Part shown: piece after piece, positions 47,342-56,718 of the stretch | Layout: every line of letters starts with the position of its first letter | How positions within the stretch are numbered: the stretch's first letter is position 1 | Assembly (NCBI RefSeq): GCF_008040165.1 | Contig: NZ_VRUR01000001.1 | Coordinates: 1,259,349-1,323,348, forward strand | Direction: 5' to 3' | DNA: 64,000 nt | Source of the DNA: Flagellimonas hymeniacidonis | GTDB taxonomy: Bacteria > Bacteroidota > Bacteroidia > Flavobacteriales > Flavobacteriaceae | The notes under the pieces: generated by a model | Seen by the model: only the letters and a program-made list of their open reading frames with translations | Told to the model about the DNA's origin: nothing | The model's database searches: none | Program-made: the position numbers and the translations under genes

Positions 47342-48676
47342 TTAACTGTTTTGAACCAAGGGCTTAAATTTTCTTCGAAACTTCCAAACCAGCGCAAGGC
47401 CCCTTATTAGCATCCAAACCACAAAAGCGATCCAAATGGCATAAAATCCCCAACCTAGATATTTCCCTAGATATAATGAAGGAATAAACCCTAAAAAGGT
47501 GGCGGACAGCAATACATTTCTCAAATATTTCATCTCTCCCAATCCTTTAAAAAGTCCATCAAAAACAAAGGCAAGGGTGTTCATGGGCAATCCTAGAATA
47601 ACGATGAAAAAGATTCCGTAAAAAGTATTTAAAACAACAGCCTCATTTGAAAAAATGTGCCCTATGGGCCTATAAAAGATGAACCCGAATGCCATCAAAA
47701 TAAGACTGATGACCATTCCATATGTGATGATTTTTTTGGAAAGTTTCCAAAGCCCTTTATAGTCTTTTGCCCCTAAAAGTTTTCCGCCCATACTGTTACC
47801 TGCCGCACCATATCCATCAATAAAAAAGGCAGCGAACAACCAAAGGTTGATGGCGATGGTATGGGCTCCAATATACTTGTCACCTAGAGCGGTTGCTTCA
47901 CGAACGGCAATAATCAAGGCAGCATTAAGTGCCAGTGCTCTCACAAATAAGTTTAAACTCATGATCACAAGTCTCTTGATTTCTTTGTTTAAAGGGAAGA
48001 CCAATTTTAAACTGATTTCGGTTTTTTTAAGCAATAGGATAAAAACCAGTATTGCCATTACTGCTTGGGAAATTAGACTGGCCCATGCGGCACCTTCTAA
48101 ATACATGGCAGGAATGTACCCATCTATACCATAAACAAAAACAAAATCTAAAATGATATTAAGTACAGCACCGATTATAGCGATGATCATGGGGTAAAAC
48201 GTATTCTGCAAGCCCCTAAAAATTCCGAAAATGGCAAAAGTAAAGAGCGTAAGAGGGAAGCCCCATACTCGAATAGAATAGTAGGAGATGCAGTATTCCA
48301 ATATTTTTCCTGTGGCTTCAAACAAACTGAAAATTTCTTCTACAATGAAAATTGTGGATAGTAGTAGCACTATGCTTAAAAGGATATTAAAAAAGATAGC
48401 TTGGGCTGGTAGATTTTTAACTTCTTCCAATTTTCCTGCGCCTAGATATTGAGAAATTATTGCTGAAATAGAACTTCGGGTTTGACCGAGCACCCAAATG
48501 AGCATGGACAAAAAGGAACCTACAATTCCTGCTGCGGCCAAGGATTCCAATCCATCAACAGGAATGTTTCCCACAATAGCGGTATCCGTAATAGATAGAA
48601 TGGGTTCTGCAATACCGGAAATGGTTGCTGGAACGGCAAGTTGGTTTATGGTTTTAAAATTGACTTGTGTTCTCAA
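47342..48676 (-). CDS. MATE family efflux transporter (444 aa)
   Basis: Twelve predicted membrane helices in two homologous halves, beginning with the AVPATISGIAEPILSITDTAIVG segment that marks MATE/DinF proteins. Cation-coupled export of drugs or toxic compounds is expected; the DinF-like branch is common in Bacteroidota. 12 bases separate it from the upstream GNAT gene. Confidence 0.92.
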   Translation of the reverse strand: MRTQVNFKTINQLAVPATISGIAEPILSITDTAIVGNIPVDGLESLAAAGIVGSFLSMLIWVLGQTRSSISAIISQYLGAGKLEEVKNLPAQAIFFNILLSIVLLLSTIFIVEEIFSLFEATGKILEYCISYYSIRVWGFPLTLFTFAIFGIFRGLQNTFYPMIIAIIGAVLNIILDFVFVYGIDGYIPAMYLEGAAWASLISQAVMAILVFILLLKKTEISLKLVFPLNKEIKRLVIMSLNLFVRALALNAALIIAVREATALGDKYIGAHTIAINLWLFAAFFIDGYGAAGNSMGGKLLGAKDYKGLWKLSKKIITYGMVISLILMAFGFIFYRPIGHIFSNEAVVLNTFYGIFFIVILGLPMNTLAFVFDGLFKGLGEMKYLRNVLLSATFLGFIPSLYLGKYLGWGFYAIWIAFVVWMLIRGLALVWKFRRKFKPLVQNS

Positions 48677-48688
48677 AGTCGTAGCAAG

Positions 48689-49189
48689 TTACAGCACTAA
48701 TTCATAACAATGAAAGGGATGGCTACTTTGTTTTGGAAAGAAGATATTCCCTAATTTTTGATACCCCCGTTGCTCATAAAACTTTTGGTTTCTTTTGTTT
48801 TGTGAAAAGGTATCTAAACGGACTGATATAAAGCCATTTGATTTAGAATACGCTTCAGCAAAATTCATTAATTCTTGGGCAAATCCTTTACTTTGGAAGC
48901 TTGGGTGTACACAAATTCGATGTATATAAATATTATTTCCATTTGGCACAAGCCATTTTATGGGCACATATTCTTTATCCATATGTGTTGTAATTACAAT
49001 GGCCCCAATAATCTCCCCATGGAGCTCTTTTACATAAAGTTCGTTGCGTTTTAAGTCATTCAAAAAAACAGTTTCAGAAGGGTAGTGTTCATTCCATTGA
49101 AAAATATCATTATTGATCATTTTAGTGGCACAGGCCCTGGTAATGTTCAGTATATCTTTAATTTCAGATATCTTTGCATGTCTTATCAT
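48689..49189 (-). CDS. GNAT family N-acetyltransferase (166 aa)
   Basis: GNAT fold with the acetyl-CoA-binding motif A at IHRICVHPSFQSKGFAQEL (about 105-122) and the motif-B region NQKFYEQRGYQKLG. The substrate is unknown. It probably shares a transcript with the MATE gene downstream, and is divergent from the stress protein. Confidence 0.9.
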   Translation of the reverse strand: MIRHAKISEIKDILNITRACATKMINNDIFQWNEHYPSETVFLNDLKRNELYVKELHGEIIGAIVITTHMDKEYVPIKWLVPNGNNIYIHRICVHPSFQSKGFAQELMNFAEAYSKSNGFISVRLDTFSQNKRNQKFYEQRGYQKLGNIFFPKQSSHPFHCYELVL

Positions 49190-49242
49190 GGATTCATTTC
49201 AATTAAATCGTAAATTTAAGGTATAATCATAACCACCAAACA

Positions 49243-50040
49243 ATGAATAATATACTGGTACCTATAGGAACATCCCCTAACTCATCAGATACACTTCAAT
49301 ATGCAATAGACTTCGCAGCGAACTTTGGTGCCAAGGTATTTGTAATGGACGTTTTTTCGGTGACTTCGGGAACAGGTAGCTTGGCCAATGTTAAAGAGAA
49401 AGTGGCCAAAAGCAGCAAAGAACATTTAAAAGAAATTATTGACACTGTAAACACCAATGATGTTGAAATTAAAATAGCAACATACAATGGGGATATTGTT
49501 GATGGCCTCAATGAAATAAATAAAGAACTGGGGATAGATTTGATTATTATAGCTCCTCGAAGCAATGATATTCAGGAAGAGCTTTATTTAGGAAATACAT
49601 CTGGTAGAATCGTAAAACAGACCAACATACCAACCTTGTTGGTTCCTAAGAGTACCTCGTTTAAACCTATAAAGAGTATTATGACGGCTTTTGGTTCTGG
49701 AATCCTTAAACGTAATAGGGTATTAAACCCCTTGATAGCAATTAAGGATAAATTTAGATCAGAGATAAGTTTGCTGTTGGTTAAAAGACCTGGATATTCT
49801 GAAGAAGATCTACAAGTAAATACGGCGTTATTGGATTTGAGTCAACAATTGAATATTACGGAGCATGCCACCACGTATTTGGGTGTTTTGGAGCATTTTA
49901 AAGAACACCACCCTGATTTATTATGTGTATTTAGGAAAAAGCGTGGGTTCTTTAAAAAATTATGGGAGAAAAACACTGTCCTTAAGGCTGAGTTTTTTGT
50001 TTCGATACCAGTATTGGTATTAAGCGTTAAAAAAGAGTAA
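49243..50040 (+). CDS. universal stress protein family (265 aa)
   Basis: N-terminal Usp domain (about 1-140): MNNILVPIGTSPNSSDTL start, DLIIIAPRSND, and the LGNTSGRIVKQTNIPTLLVP end. This resembles the nucleotide-binding G-2x-G-9x-G pattern in variant form. The C-terminal half is a diverged second Usp domain (TAFGSG, VLVLSVKKE end). Single-domain partners are not nearby. Usually linked to stress and stationary phase. Confidence 0.88.
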   Translation: MNNILVPIGTSPNSSDTLQYAIDFAANFGAKVFVMDVFSVTSGTGSLANVKEKVAKSSKEHLKEIIDTVNTNDVEIKIATYNGDIVDGLNEINKELGIDLIIIAPRSNDIQEELYLGNTSGRIVKQTNIPTLLVPKSTSFKPIKSIMTAFGSGILKRNRVLNPLIAIKDKFRSEISLLLVKRPGYSEEDLQVNTALLDLSQQLNITEHATTYLGVLEHFKEHHPDLLCVFRKKRGFFKKLWEKNTVLKAEFFVSIPVLVLSVKKE

Positions 50041-50089
50041 GCCAAGGTTGAATTTTGAAACCTTGTTAAAATGTCTTTCCTTTGCCGTC

Positions 50090-50170
<81 letters not shown>

Positions 50171-50182
50171 AATATTTATAGG

Positions 50183-50215
50183 GCTTCAAGAGTTTTTAAC
50201 TTTTGAAGCTTTTTT
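50183..50215 (+). terminator. rho-independent terminator after tRNA-Ala
   Basis: GCTTCAAGAG pairs with CTTTTGAAGC (9 of 10) around a short A/T loop and is followed by six T. Confidence 0.82.
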
Positions 50216-50217
50216 CA

Positions 50218-50239
50218 TTTGCACGCAATTTGCACGCAA
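50218..50239. repeat. 11-bp perfect tandem repeat next to the tRNA
   Basis: TTTGCACGCAA occurs twice in direct succession. Its position just behind a tRNA gene and before accessory DNA suggests a recombinase-binding or attachment site (inference). Confidence 0.55.
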
Positions 50240-50755
50240 AACTGGTTTTAAATCAACCATGGTATTATTTGATACAAATTGGTCTATTTTAGTACTTCTT
50301 CACCCTTTACAGAATATTTTTTGAAAAAGCATCACATTTATTGGGTGCTTTAACTTCAATATTAGATTAAGGAATCTAAGTCCCATAAAACGTCAAATTA
50401 AGGGACTACTAAAAGAGACCATAATTGAGACGTTTGAATATGAAGTTATAAACTATTGGCAAAGTGTCCTAAAAAACGGCCATCTATTGAGACTACTACT
50501 GACTCATCCCCATATTAGAAGATCGATGATATTAATCGGTTAGGTAAATGACCAAAAAGAACAAATGTTGCCTTCCAAATACCTGCAAATACCCGAAAAT
50601 ATCCTTAGATTGACCAGTCTATTTTTGATTGACATACATTATTTAATGCCATATACACAGTTTTTGACTGGGTAAAGTGTAACTTGCCTAGATTGCAATT
50701 TTTATTCAGTAGTTCCCCAAAATAGGAATTTGTCACGCTTTAACACCTTGGAATT
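50240..50755. other. gene-free stretch at the left edge of the accessory region
   Basis: About 515 bases rich in A/T with only short open frames. I looked for integrase remnants on both strands and saw none that I could support. It probably carries the promoter of the TPR gene near its right end. Confidence 0.6.
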
Positions 50756-52438
50756 ATGAATTTAAAAAAAATAGTAATTCTTTACTTCTCCGTTTTATTT
50801 CTGTATTTATCTGCCTGCAAGAATGCCAATCTGGCACCTGATTTAGCGTCTTTGGGTTTAATAAGGGGTACCCTCCAGTTATGTGGGGATGGTCAATTCG
50901 GAGAGGTCAACTTTTCGGAATCCTGTAATTACGAAACAAGGGAAACATTCAACCTTGGGATATCATTACTCCATTCATTTGAGTATATCGAAGCGGAAAA
51001 AGCCTTTGTACAGGTCATCGATAAAGACCCGGAATGCGCGATGGCCTATTGGGGTGTGGCGATGAGTATTTATCATGGGCTTTGGGCACCACCTGAAAAA
51101 TCAGTATTAGAAAAAGGGGTTAAATTATTGGAAATCGCCGAAAAATTACCCAAATCTGAAAAAGCTGAACAGTATTTAAATGCAATAGGTGCTTTTTACA
51201 AAGAATGGGAAATTGTAGATAATCAAACCAGAAAATCAAGGTATGCCAAAAAAATGGAAGAAATGTACCTTGAAAATAACGAGGACACGGAAGTTGCCGT
51301 TTTTTATGCCTTGGCCCTTCGCGCATCCGCCGTACCCAGCGATATGACATATTCCAAACAACGGGAAGCCGGTAAAATACTGGAAAATCTTTTCAAAAAA
51401 GAACCCAACCACCCGGGTATAGCCCACTATATTATCCATTCCTACGATTATCCCGAATTGGCGGAGTTGGGCCTGGGCACGGCCAGGCGCTATGCTGATA
51501 TTGCACCAAATTCGGCACATGCGCAACATATGCCATCACATATATTTACACGTTTAGGGCTTTGGGATGAATCGATTAGCACAAACCTAAAGTCGGCCGA
51601 ATCTGCCATTTGTTATGCAGAAAGTATTGCTCCTGGCGCACATTGGGATGAGGAAGTACACGCTATGGGCTACTTGGTTTACGCCTATCTGCAAACAGGA
51701 AACAATAAGCTTGCTTACGAGCAATACAACTATCTTAAAACATTTAAAGAATTATTTCCGCCAAATTTTAAAATTGCCTACACAGCCGCTGCGATTCCCG
51801 CACGTTTGGCAGTTGAAAACAAAAATTGGGAAGAAGCTGCCAATATTGAGTTGCCTCAAAAGTTAGAGATAGAATGGGTAGAATTTCCATGGCAGTCATC
51901 GCTATTGCATTTCGCAAAAGCATTGGGAAATATTCATATGAATAAATTAGACTCTGCCCAAAATGAATTGGACATTTTATATGCTTCTAAACAAAAGTTG
52001 ACAGCCCTAAATGATGCTTATAAAGCAAATCAGGTTAACATCCAAATTAAAACCATTGAAGCATGGATACAATTAAAAAGGGGTAATGAAGAAGAAGCCT
52101 TGACCCTTATGTCCACTGCGGCAGAAATGGAAAGTAAGACATCAAAACATCCTGTAACGCCTGGGGAAATCTTACCTGCCGATGAACTTTTGGCAGATAT
52201 GCTTTTGGTCTTGAATAAACCGCAAGAAGCTTTGACCGCTTATGAATTAAATTTAAAAAGACGCCCAAATAGGTTCAATGGTATTTATGGCGCAGCTGTA
52301 GCGGCCAATCTTATTGGTGATATTGAAAAAGCGACCATGTACTTTGAAATATTACTTGAACAAACTGAAAATGTAGTTAGTGATAGACCGGAAATACAAG
52401 AAGCAAGAGTATTTCTAGAAAAGAACATAAACAGTTAA
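50756..52438 (+). CDS. TPR lipoprotein with conserved histidine motifs (560 aa)
   Basis: Signal with lipobox (YLSAC, lipid cysteine C21), so anchored to a membrane on the periplasmic or outer side. The rest is a TPR-like helical solenoid. The segment 219-262 is rich in histidines: H219, H224 and H228 in NHPGIAHYIIHSYD, and H255, H258 and H262 in HAQHMPSHIF. These are conserved in this protein family and would suit metal binding (inference). A single base separates it from an SCO-family copper chaperone gene, supporting a link with metal handling. No enzyme domain is recognised. Confidence 0.85.
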   Translation: MNLKKIVILYFSVLFLYLSACKNANLAPDLASLGLIRGTLQLCGDGQFGEVNFSESCNYETRETFNLGISLLHSFEYIEAEKAFVQVIDKDPECAMAYWGVAMSIYHGLWAPPEKSVLEKGVKLLEIAEKLPKSEKAEQYLNAIGAFYKEWEIVDNQTRKSRYAKKMEEMYLENNEDTEVAVFYALALRASAVPSDMTYSKQREAGKILENLFKKEPNHPGIAHYIIHSYDYPELAELGLGTARRYADIAPNSAHAQHMPSHIFTRLGLWDESISTNLKSAESAICYAESIAPGAHWDEEVHAMGYLVYAYLQTGNNKLAYEQYNYLKTFKELFPPNFKIAYTAAAIPARLAVENKNWEEAANIELPQKLEIEWVEFPWQSSLLHFAKALGNIHMNKLDSAQNELDILYASKQKLTALNDAYKANQVNIQIKTIEAWIQLKRGNEEEALTLMSTAAEMESKTSKHPVTPGEILPADELLADMLLVLNKPQEALTAYELNLKRRPNRFNGIYGAAVAANLIGDIEKATMYFEILLEQTENVVSDRPEIQEARVFLEKNINS

Positions 52439-52439
52439 T

Positions 52440-53096
52440 ATGTGTTTCAATAAACCATTCTCAATTTTCACTGGCTTAATTCTTTGTTTCACATTATCAT
52501 GTAATAATACCAAATCAGGCAAACTGCCTATCTATAATCCTTCAGATTTTAATGCTGAATTGGTAGATGTAAGTTTACGAAATACCAGTAAAAATCATAC
52601 AGTATCAGATTTTGAGTTAATAAATCAAAACGGAGAAATTGTAACTCAAGACCATTATAAAGGTAAAGTTTATGTCGCTGATTTCTTTTTTACAAGTTGC
52701 CCGACCATTTGTCCTATAATGACAGATAATATGGCCATACTTCAAGATGAATTTTTAGAAAATCATGAGATCATGTTTTTATCACTATCAGTAACACCAG
52801 ATATTGACAGTGTCTTCGTACTACGCAAATATGCCACAGAAAAAGGCGTGATAGATTCAAAATGGAACGTTACGACTGGAAATAAAAAACACATTTATGA
52901 ATTGGCCCGAAAAAGCTACTTTGCCGTTGTAGAGCAAGGTGATGGTAGTTTTCAGGATTTTATACATACACCAAATTTTGTGCTAATTGATAAGAAAAAA
53001 AGAATAAGAGGGATTTATGATGGCACGGATAAGGACGAGATTTTTCGAATTATAAATGATATCAAGACTTTAACGACCGATATTGAGAAAAAATGA
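52440..53096 (+). CDS. SCO family protein, lipoprotein (218 aa)
   Basis: Thioredoxin-fold copper chaperone usually needed for cytochrome c oxidase CuA assembly. A lipobox ends at C21. The copper ligands are visible as C87 and C91 (TSCPTICPIM) and H176 (FIHTPNF). No oxidase genes lie nearby; the partner here is the TPR lipoprotein directly upstream, with which it is probably co-translated. Confidence 0.92.
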   Translation: MCFNKPFSIFTGLILCFTLSCNNTKSGKLPIYNPSDFNAELVDVSLRNTSKNHTVSDFELINQNGEIVTQDHYKGKVYVADFFFTSCPTICPIMTDNMAILQDEFLENHEIMFLSLSVTPDIDSVFVLRKYATEKGVIDSKWNVTTGNKKHIYELARKSYFAVVEQGDGSFQDFIHTPNFVLIDKKKRIRGIYDGTDKDEIFRIINDIKTLTTDIEKK

Positions 53097-53107
53097 GTGT
53101 TTGCCAC

Positions 53108-53148
53108 GGCTACTGTAGCCCACTCAAGAATCCCGATAGCTATCAGGA
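53108..53148. repeat. two adjacent palindromes
   Basis: GGCTACTGTAGCC (53108-53120) and TCCCGATAGCTATCAGGA (53131-53148, one mismatch) lie in the gap after the SCO gene. Without a T run they are not a classical terminator; the second resembles short dispersed palindromes known from flavobacterial genomes. Confidence 0.5.
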
Positions 53149-53258
53149 GCACTCGCGGATCTTCTATTTGATTTGTACTTGTTAAATAAGGTGTTTAAAA
53201 CGTACAACTAACCATATACAATACCGCTGCATAATTTTAAAAAACTGAAATCAACGTA

Positions 53259-54125
53259 GTGATCAATGCATACGAATACTTTAAAAATCATCCGAAATTC
53301 AACAAACTTGTTGGAAATGATTTCTTGTTCGTAGAATATAAATGTCCTCTTAATATTGAAGAGTATCAATTGTGGATTGAAAATCATTTGATTACGTATG
53401 TCATTAGCGGAAAAAAGGATTGGATTACTTCAAAAAAAATACACAAACTTACAGCCGGAGACACCCTATTTGTTAGAAAAGGTGTTTATACTACAAAGCA
53501 ATATCTGGAAAGTGAGTATTGCGTAATGTTGTTTTTCATTAATGATAATTTCATAAATAGGTTTATTTCGGAGAACCCAACTTTTAAAAGAGAATTGAAT
53601 CACCGGAACGAGTATCGTCAAATATTTGAGATTACGACCAATGAAGCGTTCAGAACTTTAATAAAAAGTGTATTTCACTATTTAAACCAAGGAGATAACA
53701 TTCCTAAAGAACTGGTTGAAATTAAGTTTAAAGAATTGCTCTACAATATTGTACTCAACTCAAAAAATAAGGAATTACTGTTTTTCTTCAATTCAATAAT
53801 GCAAAACAGTCAAACAACTATTGAAAATATAATGACAGAAAATTTTCAATACGATTTAAAAATAGCAGATTTTGCAAAACTTTGTGGAAAAAGTCTATCC
53901 TCTTTTAAGCGTGAATTTAAAAAATTCTTTAACACAACCCCAAGTAGGTGGTTGATTAACAAACGATTGGACCACTCCAAAATACTACTGTTAGGTACAA
54001 ATTTGACCGTAAATGAGGTAGGTTATGAATGTGGTTTTAAAAATAATTCCCATTTTATTCAAGCTTTTAAAAAGGTGGCCAAAGTAACGCCGAATAGATA
54101 TAGAATACTCAAAAAAGAAGTGTAA
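53259..54125 (+). CDS. AraC family transcriptional regulator (288 aa)
   Basis: N-terminal cupin-like sensor (about 10-150, ITYVISGKKDWITSKKIHKL and the AGDTLFVRKG turn). A C-terminal AraC DNA-binding domain covers about 185-285 with both HTH motifs (DLKIADFAKLCGKSLSSFKREFKKFF; LTVNEVGYECGFKNNSHFIQAFKK). The start appears to be GTG at 53259. Spaced direct repeats follow immediately downstream, before the OsmC gene, so it probably controls that operon. Confidence 0.9.
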   Translation: MINAYEYFKNHPKFNKLVGNDFLFVEYKCPLNIEEYQLWIENHLITYVISGKKDWITSKKIHKLTAGDTLFVRKGVYTTKQYLESEYCVMLFFINDNFINRFISENPTFKRELNHRNEYRQIFEITTNEAFRTLIKSVFHYLNQGDNIPKELVEIKFKELLYNIVLNSKNKELLFFFNSIMQNSQTTIENIMTENFQYDLKIADFAKLCGKSLSSFKREFKKFFNTTPSRWLINKRLDHSKILLLGTNLTVNEVGYECGFKNNSHFIQAFKKVAKVTPNRYRILKKEV

Positions 54126-54137
54126 CTATAATATTGC

Positions 54138-54187
54138 TTGGACTTTTAAGAATATTAATTGGGCTTTTAAGAAATCCTGATTGGCAC
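54138..54187 (+). promoter_or_regulatory. AraC-type operator: repeats at two-turn spacing
   Basis: TTGGACTTTTAAGAA (54138-54152) and TTGGGCTTTTAAGAA (54159-54173) match at 14 of 15 positions with a 21-base step. A third TTGGCAC follows 22 bases later (54181). Direct repeats every two helical turns are the usual binding pattern of AraC-family proteins. Confidence 0.6.
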
Positions 54188-54233
54188 TATAAATACAACC
54201 TTTACATCATTAGTAAATTAGAAAAATGATGTT

Positions 54234-54821
54234 ATGCCAAATCAGGAGTATTCAGCCAAAAATATAAAATCCAAAAAGGACACTTCCGTTGTTCACGAAA
54301 GACATTTAGTTCTTAAGGAAAAATATTTAGAAGATTCCACATCTGGTTGGATTACTGATTCTGCGGAAGTTATTGGAATTAATCTACACGACCCATTTAG
54401 AACATCGGTTTCCATAAATAATAAAATGAAGGTTCCATTTAAAATCGGGGTCCATAACGCAGTTGGGGGCGACCACGATTTTCCAAATCCTGGAGATTTA
54501 CTTTGCGCTTCGCTGGCATCTTGTTTTGAAAGCACCATTAGACTGATTTCCAATAAATTGGGAATAGAACTTATTGAAACAAAAATAAACGCAACGGCCC
54601 AAGTTGATGTCAGAGGAACTTTAATGTTTGATAAATCCGTTCCAGTTGAGTTTCAATCTATGCATATTGATGCATTAATTATTGCTAAAAACACCACTGA
54701 AAAGCTCTTGCACCAACTAATAGAAGGAGCAAAACGTAGCTGTATTGTCTATCAAACTATAAAAAAAGGCACCCCAATTACTTTAAAGTCGGATGTTAAA
54801 ACCAAAAACAATAAATTATGA
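54234..54821 (+). CDS. OsmC family protein (195 aa)
   Basis: OsmC/Ohr fold with redox cysteines C97 (LASCFESTIR) and C170 (AKRSCIVYQ). It carries an N-terminal extension of about 50 residues not seen in the shorter OsmC at 41333. Likely a thiol peroxidase for organic hydroperoxides or persulfides. The end overlaps the start of the methyltransferase gene by 4 bases (ATGA), implying coupled translation. Confidence 0.9.
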   Translation: MPNQEYSAKNIKSKKDTSVVHERHLVLKEKYLEDSTSGWITDSAEVIGINLHDPFRTSVSINNKMKVPFKIGVHNAVGGDHDFPNPGDLLCASLASCFESTIRLISNKLGIELIETKINATAQVDVRGTLMFDKSVPVEFQSMHIDALIIAKNTTEKLLHQLIEGAKRSCIVYQTIKKGTPITLKSDVKTKNNKL

Positions 54822-55555
54822 AAAAATCAATCATCTTATTATATGGAATTGTGGCCTATTTTGTCTTTCTAATTGCTTTTTTATATGCCATTGGATTTGT
54901 AGGTAATATTATTGTTCCAAAATCGATAGACTCAGGTGCAGAAACTACAATGTACTCTTCCATATTCATCAACCTGGTTTTATTGAGCGTTTTTGCTTTA
55001 CAACACAGTATAATGGCGAGACCAAAATTTAAAGAATGGTTTAATTCTATTTTTAGTCAAGCTATGGAACGTAGCACTTATATTCTACTATCCAGTTTAG
55101 CTCTAATTTTAATCTATTGGCAATGGCAACCAATAACAACCATAGTTTGGAAAACCGAAAACACAATTCTTTCAAGTATTATAACTGGAATATTTTTTCT
55201 AGGTTGGATTATTGTTTTACTTTCTACGTTTATGATTAATCATTTTGAGCTTTTTGGATTAGCCCAAATTTTCGATAATCTAAAAAACAAACAAACTGCT
55301 AATCCAAAATTTCAAACCAACTATTTATATAAAATTGTTAGACATCCCATAATGCTAGGTTTTCTAATCGCCTTTTGGGCAACACCTACTATGACAGTTG
55401 GACATTTACTATTTGCTCTAGTAACTACTATTTACATTTTTGTAGCGGTAAAGTATTTGGAGGAAAAAGACCTGAAAAAAGTTATTGGAGAAAAATATGA
55501 AACGTACCAAAAAAAAGTGCCAATGATTATTCCTTTTACAAAAGTCAAAAAATAA
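54818..55555 (+). CDS. MddA-like membrane methyltransferase (245 aa)
   Basis: Six or so membrane helices and the C-terminal ICMT/NnrU-type SAM-binding part (YLYKIVRHPIMLGFLIAFWA, ending EEKDLKKVIGEKYETYQKKV). Several stretches (FALQHSIMARPKFKEW; ERSTYILLSSLALILIYWQW; LLSTFMINHFELFGLAQ; TPTMTVGHLLFALVTT) resemble methanethiol S-methyltransferase MddA, which makes dimethyl sulfide from methanethiol. Substrate assignment is by resemblance only; isoprenylcysteine-type methyltransferases share the C-terminal motif. Coupled to OsmC, under an AraC regulator. Confidence 0.8.
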   Translation: MKKSIILLYGIVAYFVFLIAFLYAIGFVGNIIVPKSIDSGAETTMYSSIFINLVLLSVFALQHSIMARPKFKEWFNSIFSQAMERSTYILLSSLALILIYWQWQPITTIVWKTENTILSSIITGIFFLGWIIVLLSTFMINHFELFGLAQIFDNLKNKQTANPKFQTNYLYKIVRHPIMLGFLIAFWATPTMTVGHLLFALVTTIYIFVAVKYLEEKDLKKVIGEKYETYQKKVPMIIPFTKVKK

Positions 55556-56235
55556 GACCCCAGAAATTTGGTTTTTAAAATTAATTCTTTGCGGAATCAA
55601 ACTTAAGCCGTCATTAAATAATTGCTTGGGCCTGTGTTACGCGGAAAACCCAACTAATTTTCTCTGGTTCATTTTCTTTTACCAGTTAAAACTTATCCAA
55701 TGCGAGCAACCATACACGAACAGTTTAATTCTCAATTTTTGTGCTTTCTCATGATGGGAACAATTATTTGGAATTCTCACTTCTTTCCTATTCGGTTCCT
55801 TAATTAGGCCTTTTCATGAGGTCTCGCTTACTTTTTGATAATCTTATACCCCTAGCTACAATTGAGCATGTAAATATCTTACCGAATAGAATATTAATCT
55901 CTTAGGCTTGAAACTATTAAGTAGCTCGCCGTAAATTATTATATATGAGTTTATTATCATACTGAGCAACTGTGTCCAAAGTCTTAAATGTTGTGTTATT
56001 TTCTTATATATAAGCAACGGGTCTTTCCCTCATCAAACCTTAGTACAACAACCTATTTAATCAATAACAATGTTTTCAGGAAAGGGGACGTTCCATTTTA
56101 TAAAGTTTTTTAGCACTCCTCCAAAAGTCTTGATTTTTGCCTTGCTGAAAATACCATGCGGGCGGGCGACAACCTGCCATTGACAACTTCGGGAAACAAT
56201 AGAACCAAGACCGTCAAAACACTATCTCATATGGG
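55556..56235. other. gene-free stretch between the methyltransferase and NYN genes
   Basis: About 680 bases with no supported gene. The short stretch near 56080-56230 translates in pieces that look like a decayed frame, but I cannot assign it to a transposase or other family. Confidence 0.5.
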
Positions 56236-56718
56236 CTACTTTACTACCAGAGAAGGACTATATTCAAAGGCATCCTCCTCCGTAATGGAAGTAAAGTGAT
56301 CGGCCTCATCAATCAGAACGGCAGCTGCGTTTTTCTTTACGGCAGCTATTTCTACCCTAACGCCTCGTGACTTGAGGTAACGGACCAGTTCCACATAGTC
56401 GGAATCACCGCTAAGAATAATAATTGTATCCACCTTTTGTGCTATCTGGGTGGCGAAGATAGTAAGGGGAATATCAGCTGATTTGTGGCAAGGAATCACA
56501 CTTCCATGAAAGTTTTCATGTAGTCTTTCAGCCAGTTTGGCACTGATCTCCTTCCCTTCACGAAAATAAACCAATCGATTCAGAGCTCGGTCGCTCAACA
56601 ATCTGGGCACAAGAGTATCAAAGTTAGCAAGTACGTTCTTGTTCATCAGGCTCTGTAAACTTCGCTCAATATTGTTGCCATCAATCAAAATCGCCACACA
56701 TTGGTCTATCTTAATCAT
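56236..56718 (-). CDS. NYN-domain (LabA/DUF88-like) protein (160 aa)
   Basis: PIN-like nuclease fold. Acidic residues sit where the family's metal site is: D13 (LIDGNNIE), the central D of SGDSDYVELVRYLKSRG and a preceding VDTIIIL strand. Members of the family are RNases acting in RNA turnover or defence; the target here is unknown. Its start overlaps the desaturase stop by 4 bases, so it is the second gene of a two-gene unit. Confidence 0.88.
   Translation of the reverse strand: MIKIDQCVAILIDGNNIERSLQSLMNKNVLANFDTLVPRLLSDRALNRLVYFREGKEISAKLAERLHENFHGSVIPCHKSADIPLTIFATQIAQKVDTIIILSGDSDYVELVRYLKSRGVRVEIAAVKKNAAAVLIDEADHFTSITEEDAFEYSPSLVVK

Noticed and set aside
55556..56235. Transposase remnant
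   Set aside because: Short translated pieces near 56080-56230 could not be matched to any insertion-sequence family I know, and no inverted ends were seen.
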